In this document: piece by piece, positions 1-7,707 of the stretch
Layout of the letters: each line of letters opens with the position of its first letter
Position numbering within the stretch: the stretch's first letter is position 1
Source: Sphingosinicella sp.
Lineage (GTDB): Bacteria; Pseudomonadota; Alphaproteobacteria; Sphingomonadales; Sphingomonadaceae
DNA: 64,000 nucleotides
Reading direction: 5' to 3'
Assembly (NCBI GenBank): GCA_013816585.1
Contig: JACDEE010000010.1
Span: 1-64,000, forward strand
Program-made: the position numbers and the translations under genes
Notes under the pieces: generated by a model
What the model saw: the letters and a program-made list of their open reading frames with translations, nothing else
What the model was told of the DNA's origin: nothing
Databases searched by the model: none

Positions 1-42
1 CGTGGCCTTGTCACTCACGTCCAACCCTGCAAATATCGTCAT
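1..42 (-). CDS. IS110-family transposase, N-terminal fragment cut by window edge
   Basis: Only the first 14 codons are visible, read leftwards from an ATG at 42: MTIFAGLDVSDKAT. The G-x-DVS-K pattern right after the start is the first part of the DEDD (RuvC-like) catalytic domain of IS110-family recombinases, where the Asp of DVS is the first acidic residue. A strong ribosome binding site (AAGGAGGAGG) lies about 8 bases before the ATG. The rest of the element is outside the window, so intactness and subgroup cannot be judged. Confidence 0.75.
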   Translation of the reverse strand, partial: MTIFAGLDVSDKAT

Positions 43-59
43 CGGTCATCCTCCTCCTT

Positions 60-200
60 GGGGCGCTAACACGACCCCGCCATAGCAGGAGGATGACTAC
101 CTCAATTACGCCATGTCCCCGGAATTGTTCCGGATGCAGCTATCTGTCGGGCCCGCCGAAACCGGCCCATCTGAAATCGGCCAGATAGCGCCGCCGGCTT
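60..200 (-). ncRNA. Candidate IS110 left-end leader / bridge RNA region
   Basis: About 165 bp without a convincing gene separate the transposase start from the end of the kinase gene. It contains nested inverted repeats: GCTATCTG (139-146) pairs perfectly with CAGATAGC (182-189), with an inner GGGCC (149-153)/GGCCC (164-168), and a separate CCGGAA-TTG-TTCCGG hairpin sits at 119-133. In IS110-group elements the noncoding end upstream of the transposase encodes the bridge RNA, a stem with internal loops that pairs with donor and target DNA. Position, strand and fold fit, but the RNA boundaries and the outer end of the element are not determined. The assignment is inference. Confidence 0.35.
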
Positions 201-208
201 GGCCGTAT

Positions 209-1717
209 CTATGCCGGGGTTTCCACCATTGGCGCGCCCACGTCCTGACTTTTCGGCAGCGAAAACTTGAAAGTGGTGAAGTCGTCGGTTTCGTCCAGCC
301 AGATACGTCCGCCATGTTGTTCAACGATCGTCCGGCACACGGAAAGGCCGATGCCGAGACCGGTTCCGGTGGCGCTTTTGAAGGGAGAAAAAAGGACGTC
401 GCGCATTTCGTCGGGAATTCCCGTGCCATTATCGCTGACCGACATTTCGACGAACTCGCCGTCTGACACCGCCGCTATCCTAATGAAGGGGCTTTCCTGC
501 CCCTGAATGGCCTCATTGGCGTTGCGGGCAAGATTGAGAAGCACTTGTTCGATCTGGACCTGGTCGACCCAGATTTCATCGGCGCTGGCCCCGATTTCGA
601 CCATGGGCGCGATTTTCATCGAAGAGCCGAGCAATCGGATGGAATCTTCGACCAGATCCTTGACCTTGACGTTCACCTTCGTGCCCGATTTGCCGCTGAC
701 CATTTGCCTGATGCTCGTTATGATCAGGCCCGCTCGCAGGACCGCGTCCTGCGTTTCGTTGACCCCTTTCAAGGCCTCCGCGATGGCGGGCGGGTCCTGC
801 GTCAGGAGCCTCTTCGTTCCTCCCAGATAATTGGCCGCCGCAGTCAGCGGCTGATTGAGCTCATGGGCCAGCATTCCTGCCATCGTATTCATCGCGTTCA
901 CACGGGATGTGTGGATGAGCTGATCCTGCAGACTTTCGACCTCGCGGGTCACACGCTCCCACGCCTTGCGTTCCGGATCGATGTCCAGGGAAGCCACGAC
1001 GCCGCCGACGAAATTCCCTGCGCCGTCTTTTACTGCGCGGGCGATGAACCGGACCCAGGAAAGCGTGCCGTCACCACGTTGATAATTGACCTCCAGCGAG
1101 GGAAATTCCTCGCCCCTGGCAATCCGGGCCAGGGGATATTCGTGGCCTTTCACCCGGCTGCCGTCGGCATGATAGGAAACCCATTCGTCGTAGGAATCCC
1201 GGTCGGGCGAAAAGAGCACGGGATGCCCCAGAATGTTTTCCACCTGCTTGTTGCCGCTGACGATCCTTCCCGAAGGAAGTTCAGCGAAAACGATGCCGAC
1301 GGGTACCGTCTCAACGATGGTCCGCATCCGGGCCTCGCTCTCGGCCAGCTCCGCCTCGGCCCGTTTCCGCTCGTCGATCATCTCGGCGACCGAAATGAAA
1401 AAATCCGGACGGCCTTGCGCGTCCCGGGCCAGGGTGGCCGTCAGGTTCACCCAGGTTATCGATCCATCTTTTCGAATGTATCGTTTTTCCATCGAATAAC
1501 GGGCTGCGCTGCCGGCCAGCAAATTCCGGACATGGTCCAGGTCGAGGCTGAGGTCATCGGGATGGGTGATCTGCTGGAAACCGCCGGCGAGAAGCTCTTG
1601 GGCGCAATAGCCGGTGAGCTGGCAGAAGGCGTCATTGACAATCAGGAAAGACCCGTCGGGGGCAACCTGGGCGATGGGAACGGAGGATTCGAAAAATATT
1701 CGCTCGAATACAGACAC
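209..1717 (-). CDS. PAS-PAS sensor histidine kinase, FixL-like
   Basis: Soluble two-component kinase with no obvious membrane segment. Two PAS domains (roughly residues 5-120 and 130-255, the first with the HPDD and KRYIRKDG signatures) precede a dimerisation/phosphoacceptor region AHELNQPL with the His near residue 285. The ATP-binding core follows, with N box NLARNANEAI and G boxes DNGTGIP and GTGLGIGLS. This is the FixL/DctB class layout; no haem-binding residue can be assigned by eye. I chose the GTG at 1717 because AAAGG lies 8 bases upstream; a TTG nine codons earlier (1744) is possible. No response regulator is adjacent; the nearest FixJ-type gene is more than 40 kb away. The IS110 element lies just past its stop, leaving the C-terminus apparently whole. 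Confidence 0.85.
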   Translation of the reverse strand: MSVFERIFFESSVPIAQVAPDGSFLIVNDAFCQLTGYCAQELLAGGFQQITHPDDLSLDLDHVRNLLAGSAARYSMEKRYIRKDGSITWVNLTATLARDAQGRPDFFISVAEMIDERKRAEAELAESEARMRTIVETVPVGIVFAELPSGRIVSGNKQVENILGHPVLFSPDRDSYDEWVSYHADGSRVKGHEYPLARIARGEEFPSLEVNYQRGDGTLSWVRFIARAVKDGAGNFVGGVVASLDIDPERKAWERVTREVESLQDQLIHTSRVNAMNTMAGMLAHELNQPLTAAANYLGGTKRLLTQDPPAIAEALKGVNETQDAVLRAGLIITSIRQMVSGKSGTKVNVKVKDLVEDSIRLLGSSMKIAPMVEIGASADEIWVDQVQIEQVLLNLARNANEAIQGQESPFIRIAAVSDGEFVEMSVSDNGTGIPDEMRDVLFSPFKSATGTGLGIGLSVCRTIVEQHGGRIWLDETDDFTTFKFSLPKSQDVGAPMVETPA

Positions 1718-1929
1718 ATCCACGCCTTTCGCAGTCCGATGCAAGCTTACGGCACCTGGTCACCAAGGCCCATCTTAGCCCCAACCCAAGCTTGTCCGAT
1801 GTCTGATCCACGCGCAACCGGAACGGCGGGTACGTTGCCGCAAAAATTCATCTGCGGGATCGAGGCGTCCCAGCGTCCGAGTTTAACGGGCCGGCGAGCC
1901 AGACGCGGTTGCGTCGGCGCTCAGTCCGA

Positions 1930-3090
1930 TCACTTTCTCCGCTGGTCGAGTTCGCGCAGGATTTCGTCCACCGCATCCACGATCGATTGAGGATCGTCGA
2001 TCTCGATATTGTGGCTGGTGTTGGGCACGACACGCTGGCGCCCCAGGGTCGAAAGCGCGGCGGTTTCGCGATGGAGCTGGTTCATCAAGGCAAAGTCAGC
2101 GGCGTCGAGCGGGTCTTGGGGATCATAAATGCCGTGCGTCAGGACGATCAGCGGCTTTTGTCCCATGGCACCCTTGCGGAAGAGGGCGGAGTAGGCCGCG
2201 TCTCCCCGGCGATCGCCATAGACGCTGTTCGAAATTTCGGATGCCTGCGCCTGCTGATACGCGCTGGTGACCTGGATCCGGGCGCGCTCGGCAGCGATTT
2301 CGGGCCCGAGCGGCTCCCGCACCGGATCCGAACAACGTTTATACTGGGTGGAGGCTGGATCCAGATTGCTGGTCCGCGCGGCGGCCGCGCATTCTTCATA
2401 GCGGCGCATGATGAGCGGGAAGAAATCGAGGTCCGCCAGCTCGATCCGCGCCGCCAGGTGGGCCCCGTAATTTTTGGTCAGAAACGACCGCCCCCGTTCA
2501 CCCGATCGTTCTTCCGAAGGGTCGACCAGCACCAGCCCAGCTACGTCCCCGGGGTAGGTCAGGGCGTAGAGCTTCATGTTAAAGCCGCCGAGCGAATGCC
2601 CGACCAATATCAAAGGCGTGTTCAATTTGGCCGCCTGGACGAGCGCATGCAGATCCTCGACAATCTGGATCGGCGACCTCGGCATTCGGGAAATATCGCT
2701 ATAACCAAGCCCGGCGCGATCGTAGGAACAGGCGCGGGCGCCCTTGGCGACCGCCGGCTGCACCAGCGCCCAGATCACGGACCAGTCGCTTCCGCCTGAA
2801 TCAAACAAGACGGTTTGGTCGCCATTGCCCATGCAGAACAGGTTGAGCTTACGACCGCCGCCTATGTCGATCAGGTCGTGCGGCCTGGCAAATTTCCGCG
2901 CGATCTCCGGCGCAAGTGAGCCTTTGGCCGGTGCCTGGGCAGCCAATGTGACCGACCACAGACAGCAAGCCAGTGCTGCCATCAGTTCTTTGTATAGGCC
3001 GAAACGAGATTGGCCGCTTTCTCTTGGACGACCGAAGCTCGCGGCCTGGATTTCCATGAACTTGCCCCTGCTGGTAGCCAATTGGCGCAT
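1930..3090 (-). CDS. Secreted alpha/beta-hydrolase
   Basis: About 386-residue alpha/beta-hydrolase-fold protein. After a basic N-terminus there is a hydrophobic stretch (ELMAALACCLWSVTLAAQA) that looks like a signal peptide or anchor. The fold shows an oxyanion-region FDSGGSDWS, the strand-loop YDRAGLGYSD and the nucleophile elbow GHSLGG (Ser near 166). A C-terminal NTSHNIEID supplies the probable catalytic His. Substrate is unknown; esterase or lipase-like activity is typical for the fold. The ATG at 3090 has AAAGGA 7 bases upstream and is preferred over a TTG at 3111. Another ATG at 3057 would give a shorter leader before the hydrophobic segment. Confidence 0.8.
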   Translation of the reverse strand: MRQLATSRGKFMEIQAASFGRPRESGQSRFGLYKELMAALACCLWSVTLAAQAPAKGSLAPEIARKFARPHDLIDIGGGRKLNLFCMGNGDQTVLFDSGGSDWSVIWALVQPAVAKGARACSYDRAGLGYSDISRMPRSPIQIVEDLHALVQAAKLNTPLILVGHSLGGFNMKLYALTYPGDVAGLVLVDPSEERSGERGRSFLTKNYGAHLAARIELADLDFFPLIMRRYEECAAAARTSNLDPASTQYKRCSDPVREPLGPEIAAERARIQVTSAYQQAQASEISNSVYGDRRGDAAYSALFRKGAMGQKPLIVLTHGIYDPQDPLDAADFALMNQLHRETAALSTLGRQRVVPNTSHNIEIDDPQSIVDAVDEILRELDQRRK

Positions 3091-3140
3091 AGCGAATCCT
3101 TTGTTGACCAAGCCTGGCGGCGATACCGGTCAAATTTTAC

Positions 3141-3154
3141 ATAACCATCGTTAT
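3141..3154. promoter_or_regulatory. Inverted repeat ATAAC-CATC-GTTAT upstream of hydrolase gene
   Basis: A perfect 5-bp dyad with a 4-base spacer lies about 50 bases upstream of the hydrolase start in an unusually AT-rich patch (ATATAAAA follows). It may be an operator or promoter element. No matching regulator is adjacent, so this is a weak call. The remaining 230-bp gap between the hydrolase and the beta-lactamase-like gene shows nothing else clear. Confidence 0.25.
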
Positions 3155-3322
3155 ATAAAAGCAGGGCGCTGTTGCAAGATACTATGGTCGGGAGGCCGAG
3201 ATAGGGCTGCCGTGCCGGACTATCTGTCGTTTGTCGGAAGCGAATGACTGGCGCGTCCCTGGATCGTCCGATCGGAAATAAAACCGGCCGTCGGTGCGAC
3301 GAGCCCTGCCCGATCAGATCCG

Positions 3323-4258
3323 TTAATTCGCGATGGAGGCGGGAGACCGGCCCGTATCCATGGTCCTCAGGGCAGGCCAGGCGCTGTTCGACGGCGCTGC
3401 CGGTATGGCCGCATTGGGCGCCTGCTGCATGGCCCCGACGCTGGCGCCGTTCGTGACCCCGAAAGCGTTATAGATCGCCCGCGCCGCGGTAGCGATCACT
3501 GCGGGCCGGTTCTCTCCTCCGCGCGCGAACATTGCGACGGCGATACGCCGTCCGTCGGGCAATGTGAGGAATCCGACGTCGCCGGTATAGCCCGAAAGGG
3601 TCCCTGTCTTATGTTCGACCCGCGTGCCGGGCGGCAGCAAACCGCGGATACGGTTGGATCCGGTGATGCACCGGCCCATCATGCCCAGCAGCACCGACCG
3701 GCTCTGCGGCTTCAATGCCGGGCCGCTATCGATCAGGCGAAGGAGTCCAAGCATCGCGGTCGGAGTGCTCGAATCCCGAATGTCCCGCAAATCCCGGCGG
3801 TCGCTGAGCAGTTGGGCGATCGTACGATCGACACGCATGCCGGTGAGACTATGGGAGCGAAGCCAATTATCAACGCTTCTCGGCCCGCCGAGCGTTGCCA
3901 GCAACATGTCGGTCGCCCGATTGTCGCTGCGGGTAATCATCCGATCCATTAAGCCAAGCGCGGTGGTGCTCCCGATCATCTCGTCGAGCGAACGGCGCCC
4001 GGCATCGACTTCCGCAAGATAGGCGGCGGCGACCGCAACCTTCATCGTGCTGGCCATCGGAAAGGGCTCATTGCCGTTGAAGCTGACCGCGGACCCGTTC
4101 GTCAGGTCCAAGGCGGCAATGCCATATTCGCCGGGATTTTCGATGGCGGTGGCGGCGAGCTGCTGCTCCAGCAGCTTCAGCCTGGGTGGGGCTTCGGCCC
4201 AGGCCGGCTGGGCGACGAGGGCCAGGAGCCAGATAAGCACCGCACTCATACGAAACAT
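3323..4258 (-). CDS. Class A beta-lactamase-like serine hydrolase lacking Glu166
   Basis: About 311 residues with a signal peptide (MSAVLIWLLALVAQPAWA) and the class A beta-lactamase motifs STMK (Ser70-Lys73), SDN (111-113) and HKTGT (217-219). The omega loop, normally R-W-E-P-E-L-N, here reads R-T-I-A-Q-L-L. The Glu166 general base and Asn170 are therefore replaced by Ile and Leu, although the downstream RD-STP segment is conserved. The enzyme could acylate on penicillins or a peptidoglycan-like substrate but should deacylate poorly. It may be a penicillin-binding or esterase-like relative rather than a resistance gene. A Pro/Ala-rich tail follows the last motif. Start at 4258 chosen for the signal peptide and GGGGA upstream. 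Confidence 0.82.
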   Translation of the reverse strand: MFRMSAVLIWLLALVAQPAWAEAPPRLKLLEQQLAATAIENPGEYGIAALDLTNGSAVSFNGNEPFPMASTMKVAVAAAYLAEVDAGRRSLDEMIGSTTALGLMDRMITRSDNRATDMLLATLGGPRSVDNWLRSHSLTGMRVDRTIAQLLSDRRDLRDIRDSSTPTAMLGLLRLIDSGPALKPQSRSVLLGMMGRCITGSNRIRGLLPPGTRVEHKTGTLSGYTGDVGFLTLPDGRRIAVAMFARGGENRPAVIATAARAIYNAFGVTNGASVGAMQQAPNAAIPAAPSNSAWPALRTMDTGRSPASIAN

Positions 4259-4440
4259 CGGCACATTCCCCAAAAAACTCTCCGCGCCAGGGATGCCGAG
4301 GCGCGACCATCGCCTGCATAGCAGAGGTTTGATTAACGGCGTCATCATTGAAATCCGGCATCCGACCTGTTTCGGCCTCGGCTCGGCTCAAATAGCGAAC
4401 ACCTGTCCAAGCGGGGTCTGCTGCGCTCCGGGTCGAGCCT

Positions 4441-4878
4441 TCATTTTTTCGCGGGGAAGGCCGATTGCGCCACGCTGCGGCGACGCGTCTCGGGCACCGC
4501 TGCCCGCATGATGCGGCGAAATTTGGGACATTCCAGGTGGCTTGGGGCAGGGCAGGCAGCGGCATGCCTCAAACCATCCCGCATCTTGGCAAACTGGCGG
4601 GACATAAGGTCCAGTTCTTCCGCTTTGTCGGTGAGCATTTGCCGGTCGATGGCCGGGCGGCCGTGGGCGGCAAACATGCCGGCAATCTCGTTCAACGTGA
4701 AACCGGCCGCGCGGCCCAAGGCGATCAGCGCCAGCCGTTCCAATATATCGGCATCGAAAAGACGGCGCAGGCCGCGCCTCCCCACGGACGCGATCAGCCC
4801 TTTCTGCTCATAAAAACGGAGCGCCGAGGCGGAGATGCCGGAGCGCCGGGCCACCTCCGCAATATCCAGGTCCCGCAT
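4441..4878 (-). CDS. MerR-family transcriptional regulator
   Basis: 145 residues. The N-terminal winged helix begins DIAEVARRSGISASALRFYE, the MerR DNA-binding signature, with the wing QKGLIASVGRRGLRRLF. A helical dimerisation region follows, then a C-terminal pair of Cys (CPAPSHLEC) that could bind metal or sense redox. The ATG at 4878 is preferred over longer frames because it places the helix-turn-helix at the N-terminus. It is divergent from the methyltransferase gene, and the shared 75-bp intergenic region carries a MerR-type promoter with dyad. Regulation of that methyltransferase and of itself is inferred. Confidence 0.9.
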   Translation of the reverse strand: MRDLDIAEVARRSGISASALRFYEQKGLIASVGRRGLRRLFDADILERLALIALGRAAGFTLNEIAGMFAAHGRPAIDRQMLTDKAEELDLMSRQFAKMRDGLRHAAACPAPSHLECPKFRRIMRAAVPETRRRSVAQSAFPAKK

Positions 4879-4882
4879 GGAC

Positions 4883-4913
4883 TTGACCTCAACTGTACTT
4901 GAAGTGGCACAAT
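4883..4913 (+). promoter_or_regulatory. MerR-type promoter and operator (19-bp spacer)
   Basis: TTGACC (4883-4888) and CACAAT (4908-4913) are separated by exactly 19 bp. That is the over-long spacer MerR-family activators untwist. Between them lies an imperfect dyad, ACCTCAA...TTGAAGT (4886-4905), resembling MerR/SoxR operators. It reads toward the methyltransferase gene at 4953 and overlaps the region just upstream of the regulator start. Confidence 0.65.
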
Positions 4914-4952
4914 GCGGCTTTCCGATTCGAAAGACAACAGGGAGCCCGCAAG

Positions 4953-5798
4953 ATGAAGAGCGAACCGAAGAAAGCAGGCCCGTCAGGGCCGCCATGGAAT
5001 GGCCGCGCAGGAGTGGCTTGGATCGAATCGCAGGAGATGCTCGATCGACTATTGAGGCCGATCGAGGATCATCTTGTGGGTACCGTCCTGGCGCGGCCCG
5101 GGACGGCTGTGCTGGACGTCGGCTGCGGCACCGGGACCACCACATTGGCGGCGGCCAGAATGGTCGGCCGTGGAAGCAAGATCGTCGGAATAGATATTTC
5201 GGAGCCGATGATCGCCGCCGCCCGCCAGCGCGCCGAGCAGGTTCCGTCCCCGCCCGAATTCATCGCCGCAAACGCCGCTACATATTCATTCGAGCCGCAG
5301 AGCTTTGGCACGATCATCTCGCGCTTCGGCCTGATGTTCTTTGACGATCCGATACCGGCCTTTGCCAATCTTCGACGCGCCGCAAAGGAAGGCGCCGAGC
5401 TTCGTTTCTTCGCCTGGCGGGGCCCTGAGGATAATCCTTTCATGATCACCGCCGAGCGGGCCGCAGCGCCGTTTCTTGCCGACCTCCCGCGACGCCGTGC
5501 GGATGCACCGGGACAGTTCGGCCTGGCGGATCGCGAACGAACCTGCCGGATCCTGGAACAGGCCGGCTGGGAAGCGGCCGATATTCGCCCTTACGATATG
5601 GATTGCGTCCTGCTGGAAAGCGAATTGGAATCCTACTTTACCCGGCTTGGCCCGCTCGGTCTCGTTCTGCCCGATGTGGATGTCGCCACGCGCAAGCAGA
5701 TCGTGGAGGAGGTCCGTGCGGCATTCGAACCCTTCGTGCAGGGCGGGGAGGTACGCTTCACCGCTGCCTGCTGGATCGGCAGGGCACACGCGCCATAG
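4953..5798 (+). CDS. Class I SAM-dependent methyltransferase
   Basis: 281 residues. Motif I is VLDVGCGTGTTT and the acidic end of strand 2 is GIDIS, followed by an ISRFGLMFFDDP post-II segment. This is a Rossmann-like methyltransferase of the UbiE/COQ5-like group. The substrate cannot be told. ATG at 4953 is chosen because AGGGAG lies about 8 bases upstream and it starts with a basic MKSEPKK stretch. Expression is probably controlled by the divergent MerR protein through the 19-bp-spacer promoter. Confidence 0.85.
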   Translation: MKSEPKKAGPSGPPWNGRAGVAWIESQEMLDRLLRPIEDHLVGTVLARPGTAVLDVGCGTGTTTLAAARMVGRGSKIVGIDISEPMIAAARQRAEQVPSPPEFIAANAATYSFEPQSFGTIISRFGLMFFDDPIPAFANLRRAAKEGAELRFFAWRGPEDNPFMITAERAAAPFLADLPRRRADAPGQFGLADRERTCRILEQAGWEAADIRPYDMDCVLLESELESYFTRLGPLGLVLPDVDVATRKQIVEEVRAAFEPFVQGGEVRFTAACWIGRAHAP

Positions 5799-6018
5799 TC
5801 CTGTTTACTCATCGAGGGTGGAAAGAGCCGGCGGAGTTTATGCATCATTGCAGCACCCAATGAGCGCTCCTGGTGAGCCTGAAATTGTTCGTTGAGCCGG
5901 CAAAGGCGCAGCCTTTCCGGAAGACGTTCACATCTTCCGGTTCGACTGACCACAGGCAAACCGACTTCCGGCCACGGGCGGGAGGGGAGCATCCCTGCGT
6001 GGAATGCTCCCTTTACTC

Positions 6019-6243
6019 TCAATTCTGATCTTCCACCTTCTTCCACTGGGCCTTGGTCAGGCACGCCCTTTTCTCCATCCGGGTTCCGGTGGCGGGCAGC
6101 TTCTTGCAGATCTTCTTTTCCTCGAGGGCACCGCTTGCCGAGGATTCTGCCTGGGCATTGGTTCCGTTGTTGATCTTCGCGGCCAAAGGGGCCGCGCCGG
6201 ACGTAACCAAAGCGGCGGCAAGAATCAGCTTTGAGAAAGACAT
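6019..6243 (-). CDS. Small secreted Cys-containing protein
   Basis: 74 residues with a clear signal peptide (LILAAALVTSGAAPLAA). The mature part is small and charged and contains two Cys in a CKKLPATGTRMEKRAC arrangement, then LTKAQWKKVED. Similar K/R-x-C...TG-x-R...C-x-T-x-x-x-W proteins are common in sphingomonads but have no known function, and I cannot assign one. A disulfide in the periplasm is plausible. The surrounding gaps (5799-6018 and 6244-6515) contain no other gene that I can support. Confidence 0.6.
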   Translation of the reverse strand: MSFSKLILAAALVTSGAAPLAAKINNGTNAQAESSASGALEEKKICKKLPATGTRMEKRACLTKAQWKKVEDQN

Positions 6244-6515
6244 AACAATACTCCTCTTCCTGTCAGCGCGGGAGCGCGCTGTAGCTGTGTTACTGCATTA
6301 GTTATGCCAAACACTTAGAAGGCTAGGAAAAGCTGGATTCTCGGAGGAAATGGAAAGTTTTTCGAGGACAAATTTGCTCAGGTAATGATGTCTTTGCCCA
6401 ACAAATGGTGAAATCTCCGAGCCGGTGGCGAAGCGACGATGCTCGTTTCCGGACAAAGCGGACATGTTGGCTGGGCAGACATTGATATTCCCGACCCACG
6501 GGTTCAAGGGGCGGA

Positions 6516-6965
6516 ATGCTCTATGAATTCGAACGCAGGCTGCTCCAGCTGGCAGTCGCCATCGCCTGCCTCGTCCCCTTGTCAGTGGGATTGAAATGCC
6601 TGGTCGGGGGGGTTGAGACGATAAAGGGAGTGAGCGGCGCGCCGGTCGATCTGGACAGCCATTTCCGTTATCTTTCAGGGCTTTTATTAGGGCTAGGCTT
6701 GGCCTTTCTCAGCTGCATCCCCCGGATTGAGGCTCGGAGCTCCCTTTTCCGAATGCTGGCGTCGATCGTCGTCATAGGAGGTTTGGGCCGCCTCATTTCG
6801 ATCGCCGAATTCGGAATGCCCGGTCGCGGCCATATTTTCGGCCTTGCAATGGAATTGGCCGTGGTCCCCCTCCTGGCTCTGTGGCAAGTCCGAATTGCCC
6901 GAGACTCCGCGCAGCAGGGCCAAGATTTCATTTCCGGAAGCGGAATTGTCGCTCTCGGCGATTAG
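6516..6965 (+). CDS. DUF4345-type membrane protein
   Basis: 149 residues with four predicted membrane segments (about 10-28, 53-72, 80-97 and 108-127). Loop signatures GGVETIKG and DSHFRYLSGLLLGLGL match the DUF4345 family of small inner-membrane proteins. Function is unknown. The ATG at 6516 follows GGGGCGGA. It stands alone, not in an obvious operon. Confidence 0.65.
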   Translation: MLYEFERRLLQLAVAIACLVPLSVGLKCLVGGVETIKGVSGAPVDLDSHFRYLSGLLLGLGLAFLSCIPRIEARSSLFRMLASIVVIGGLGRLISIAEFGMPGRGHIFGLAMELAVVPLLALWQVRIARDSAQQGQDFISGSGIVALGD

Positions 6966-7081
6966 CCTCGTTGCTGATCCCGTGACCCAGGGCTCCGCCC
7001 AGCCTCGGTCTTCCTGACTTCGTCGACTGTCATGCGCCTGCAACGAGCGCATCCTAATTCTCCTGTCAGGGAGGATTGGAC

Positions 7082-7183
7082 ATGACTCGCTTCACCTATC
7101 GACAAGGGTCGAGCAGCCGCGGCGGCTGGTCGCTCCTAGGCCGGGCCCTATTCTGGTCCGTTCGCCATTCCAGACGTTCCTGA
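7082..7183 (+). CDS. Short ORF with good RBS, possible 5' part of the RMF-like gene
   Basis: A 33-codon frame (MTRFTYRQGSSSRGGWS...) begins 7 bases after AGGGAGG, the best ribosome binding site in this gap, and ends at 7183. It has no recognisable domain. The next frame (7185-7409) matches a known fold but lacks a good start. Joining the two by one extra base near 7137-7140 would give a single protein of about 109 residues. It may equally be a leader ORF. Confidence 0.3.
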   Translation: MTRFTYRQGSSSRGGWSLLGRALFWSVRHSRRS

Positions 7184-7184
7184 C

Positions 7185-7409
7185 TTGCCGCCCGGCGGTG
7201 GGTATGAAGGGGAGGCGCACCGGAATGCCTTCGATGAAGGCGTCCGGGCCAGGTTTGCCGGACTGTCCTGGTCCTTTTGCCCATATCCGGCGGGGACTCG
7301 CCGCCGCACCGCCTGGCTGGATGGATGGGACGACGAAGAGGCGCTTTCGGCTCCGCCCGCCCGCGCCGGTATACCCTTCGCCAGATTGATAAGATCCACG
7401 CCTCGTTGA
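7185..7409 (+). CDS. Ribosome modulation factor (RMF/CrpP-fold)-like small protein
   Basis: The frame encodes AFDEGVRARFAGLS, then CPYPAG and AWLDGWDDEEA. That matches the RMF/CrpP pattern: G-x-x-A-x-x-x-G, then CPYP-x-G, then W-x-x-GW. RMF promotes 100S ribosome dimers in stationary phase. The frame is open from 7140, and the first conventional start is TTG at 7185 without a good ribosome binding site. The true start may therefore lie upstream across a frameshift (see the ORF at 7082). The Asp/Glu-containing end and extra C-terminus (about 74 residues versus 55 in E. coli RMF) are typical of alphaproteobacterial relatives. Family assignment is by pattern only. Confidence 0.5.
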   Translation: MPPGGGYEGEAHRNAFDEGVRARFAGLSWSFCPYPAGTRRRTAWLDGWDDEEALSAPPARAGIPFARLIRSTPR

Positions 7410-7497
7410 GCGGCGCTACCGCCGATCAATTTCCTGATGCGGGTTTCGGTGCACCGCGTCGTCTAGCCTGCGGCCCCACTGATCCCCCTGGGGGCTT

Positions 7498-7550
7498 CCA
7501 TCGATTGTCGATCGTCGATGGGCGGGGAAGGGTCCACCCCCCTTCCCCGC
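7498..7550. repeat. Two tandem perfect hairpins upstream of the ECF sigma gene
   Basis: Hairpin 1 is CCATCGA/TCGATGG (7498-7504 with 7515-7521). Hairpin 2 is GCGGGGAAGG/CCTTCCCCGC (7522-7531 with 7541-7550, 9-base loop), starting at the next base. No T-run follows, so neither is a classical rho-independent terminator. They lie in the roughly 300-bp gap between the RMF-like ORF and the sigma gene, where nothing else is visible. Confidence 0.5.
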
Positions 7551-7707
7551 ACTTCGGCCAGGGCCTGATCGGCATTTCGATTGATCTTTCATTCCTGGCC
7601 GACGATCTATTGCCCGACATCGGCATCGATGACTTGTTGTTTCGGCTACGTTTCGTTCATCTGCCGCATGCCTAAAAGCCGAAGCCGCCAAGGGATAAGC
7701 AACAACG

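Noticed and set aside
545-1990. 481-codon plus-strand frame over the FixL-like kinase
   Set aside because: Antisense to PAS and kinase motifs; composition is that of a shadow frame and no family is seen.
7277-7675. 132-codon plus-strand frame before the ECF sigma gene
   Set aside because: Overlaps the RMF-like frame and hairpins, begins without a ribosome site, and shows no domain; treated as noncoding.
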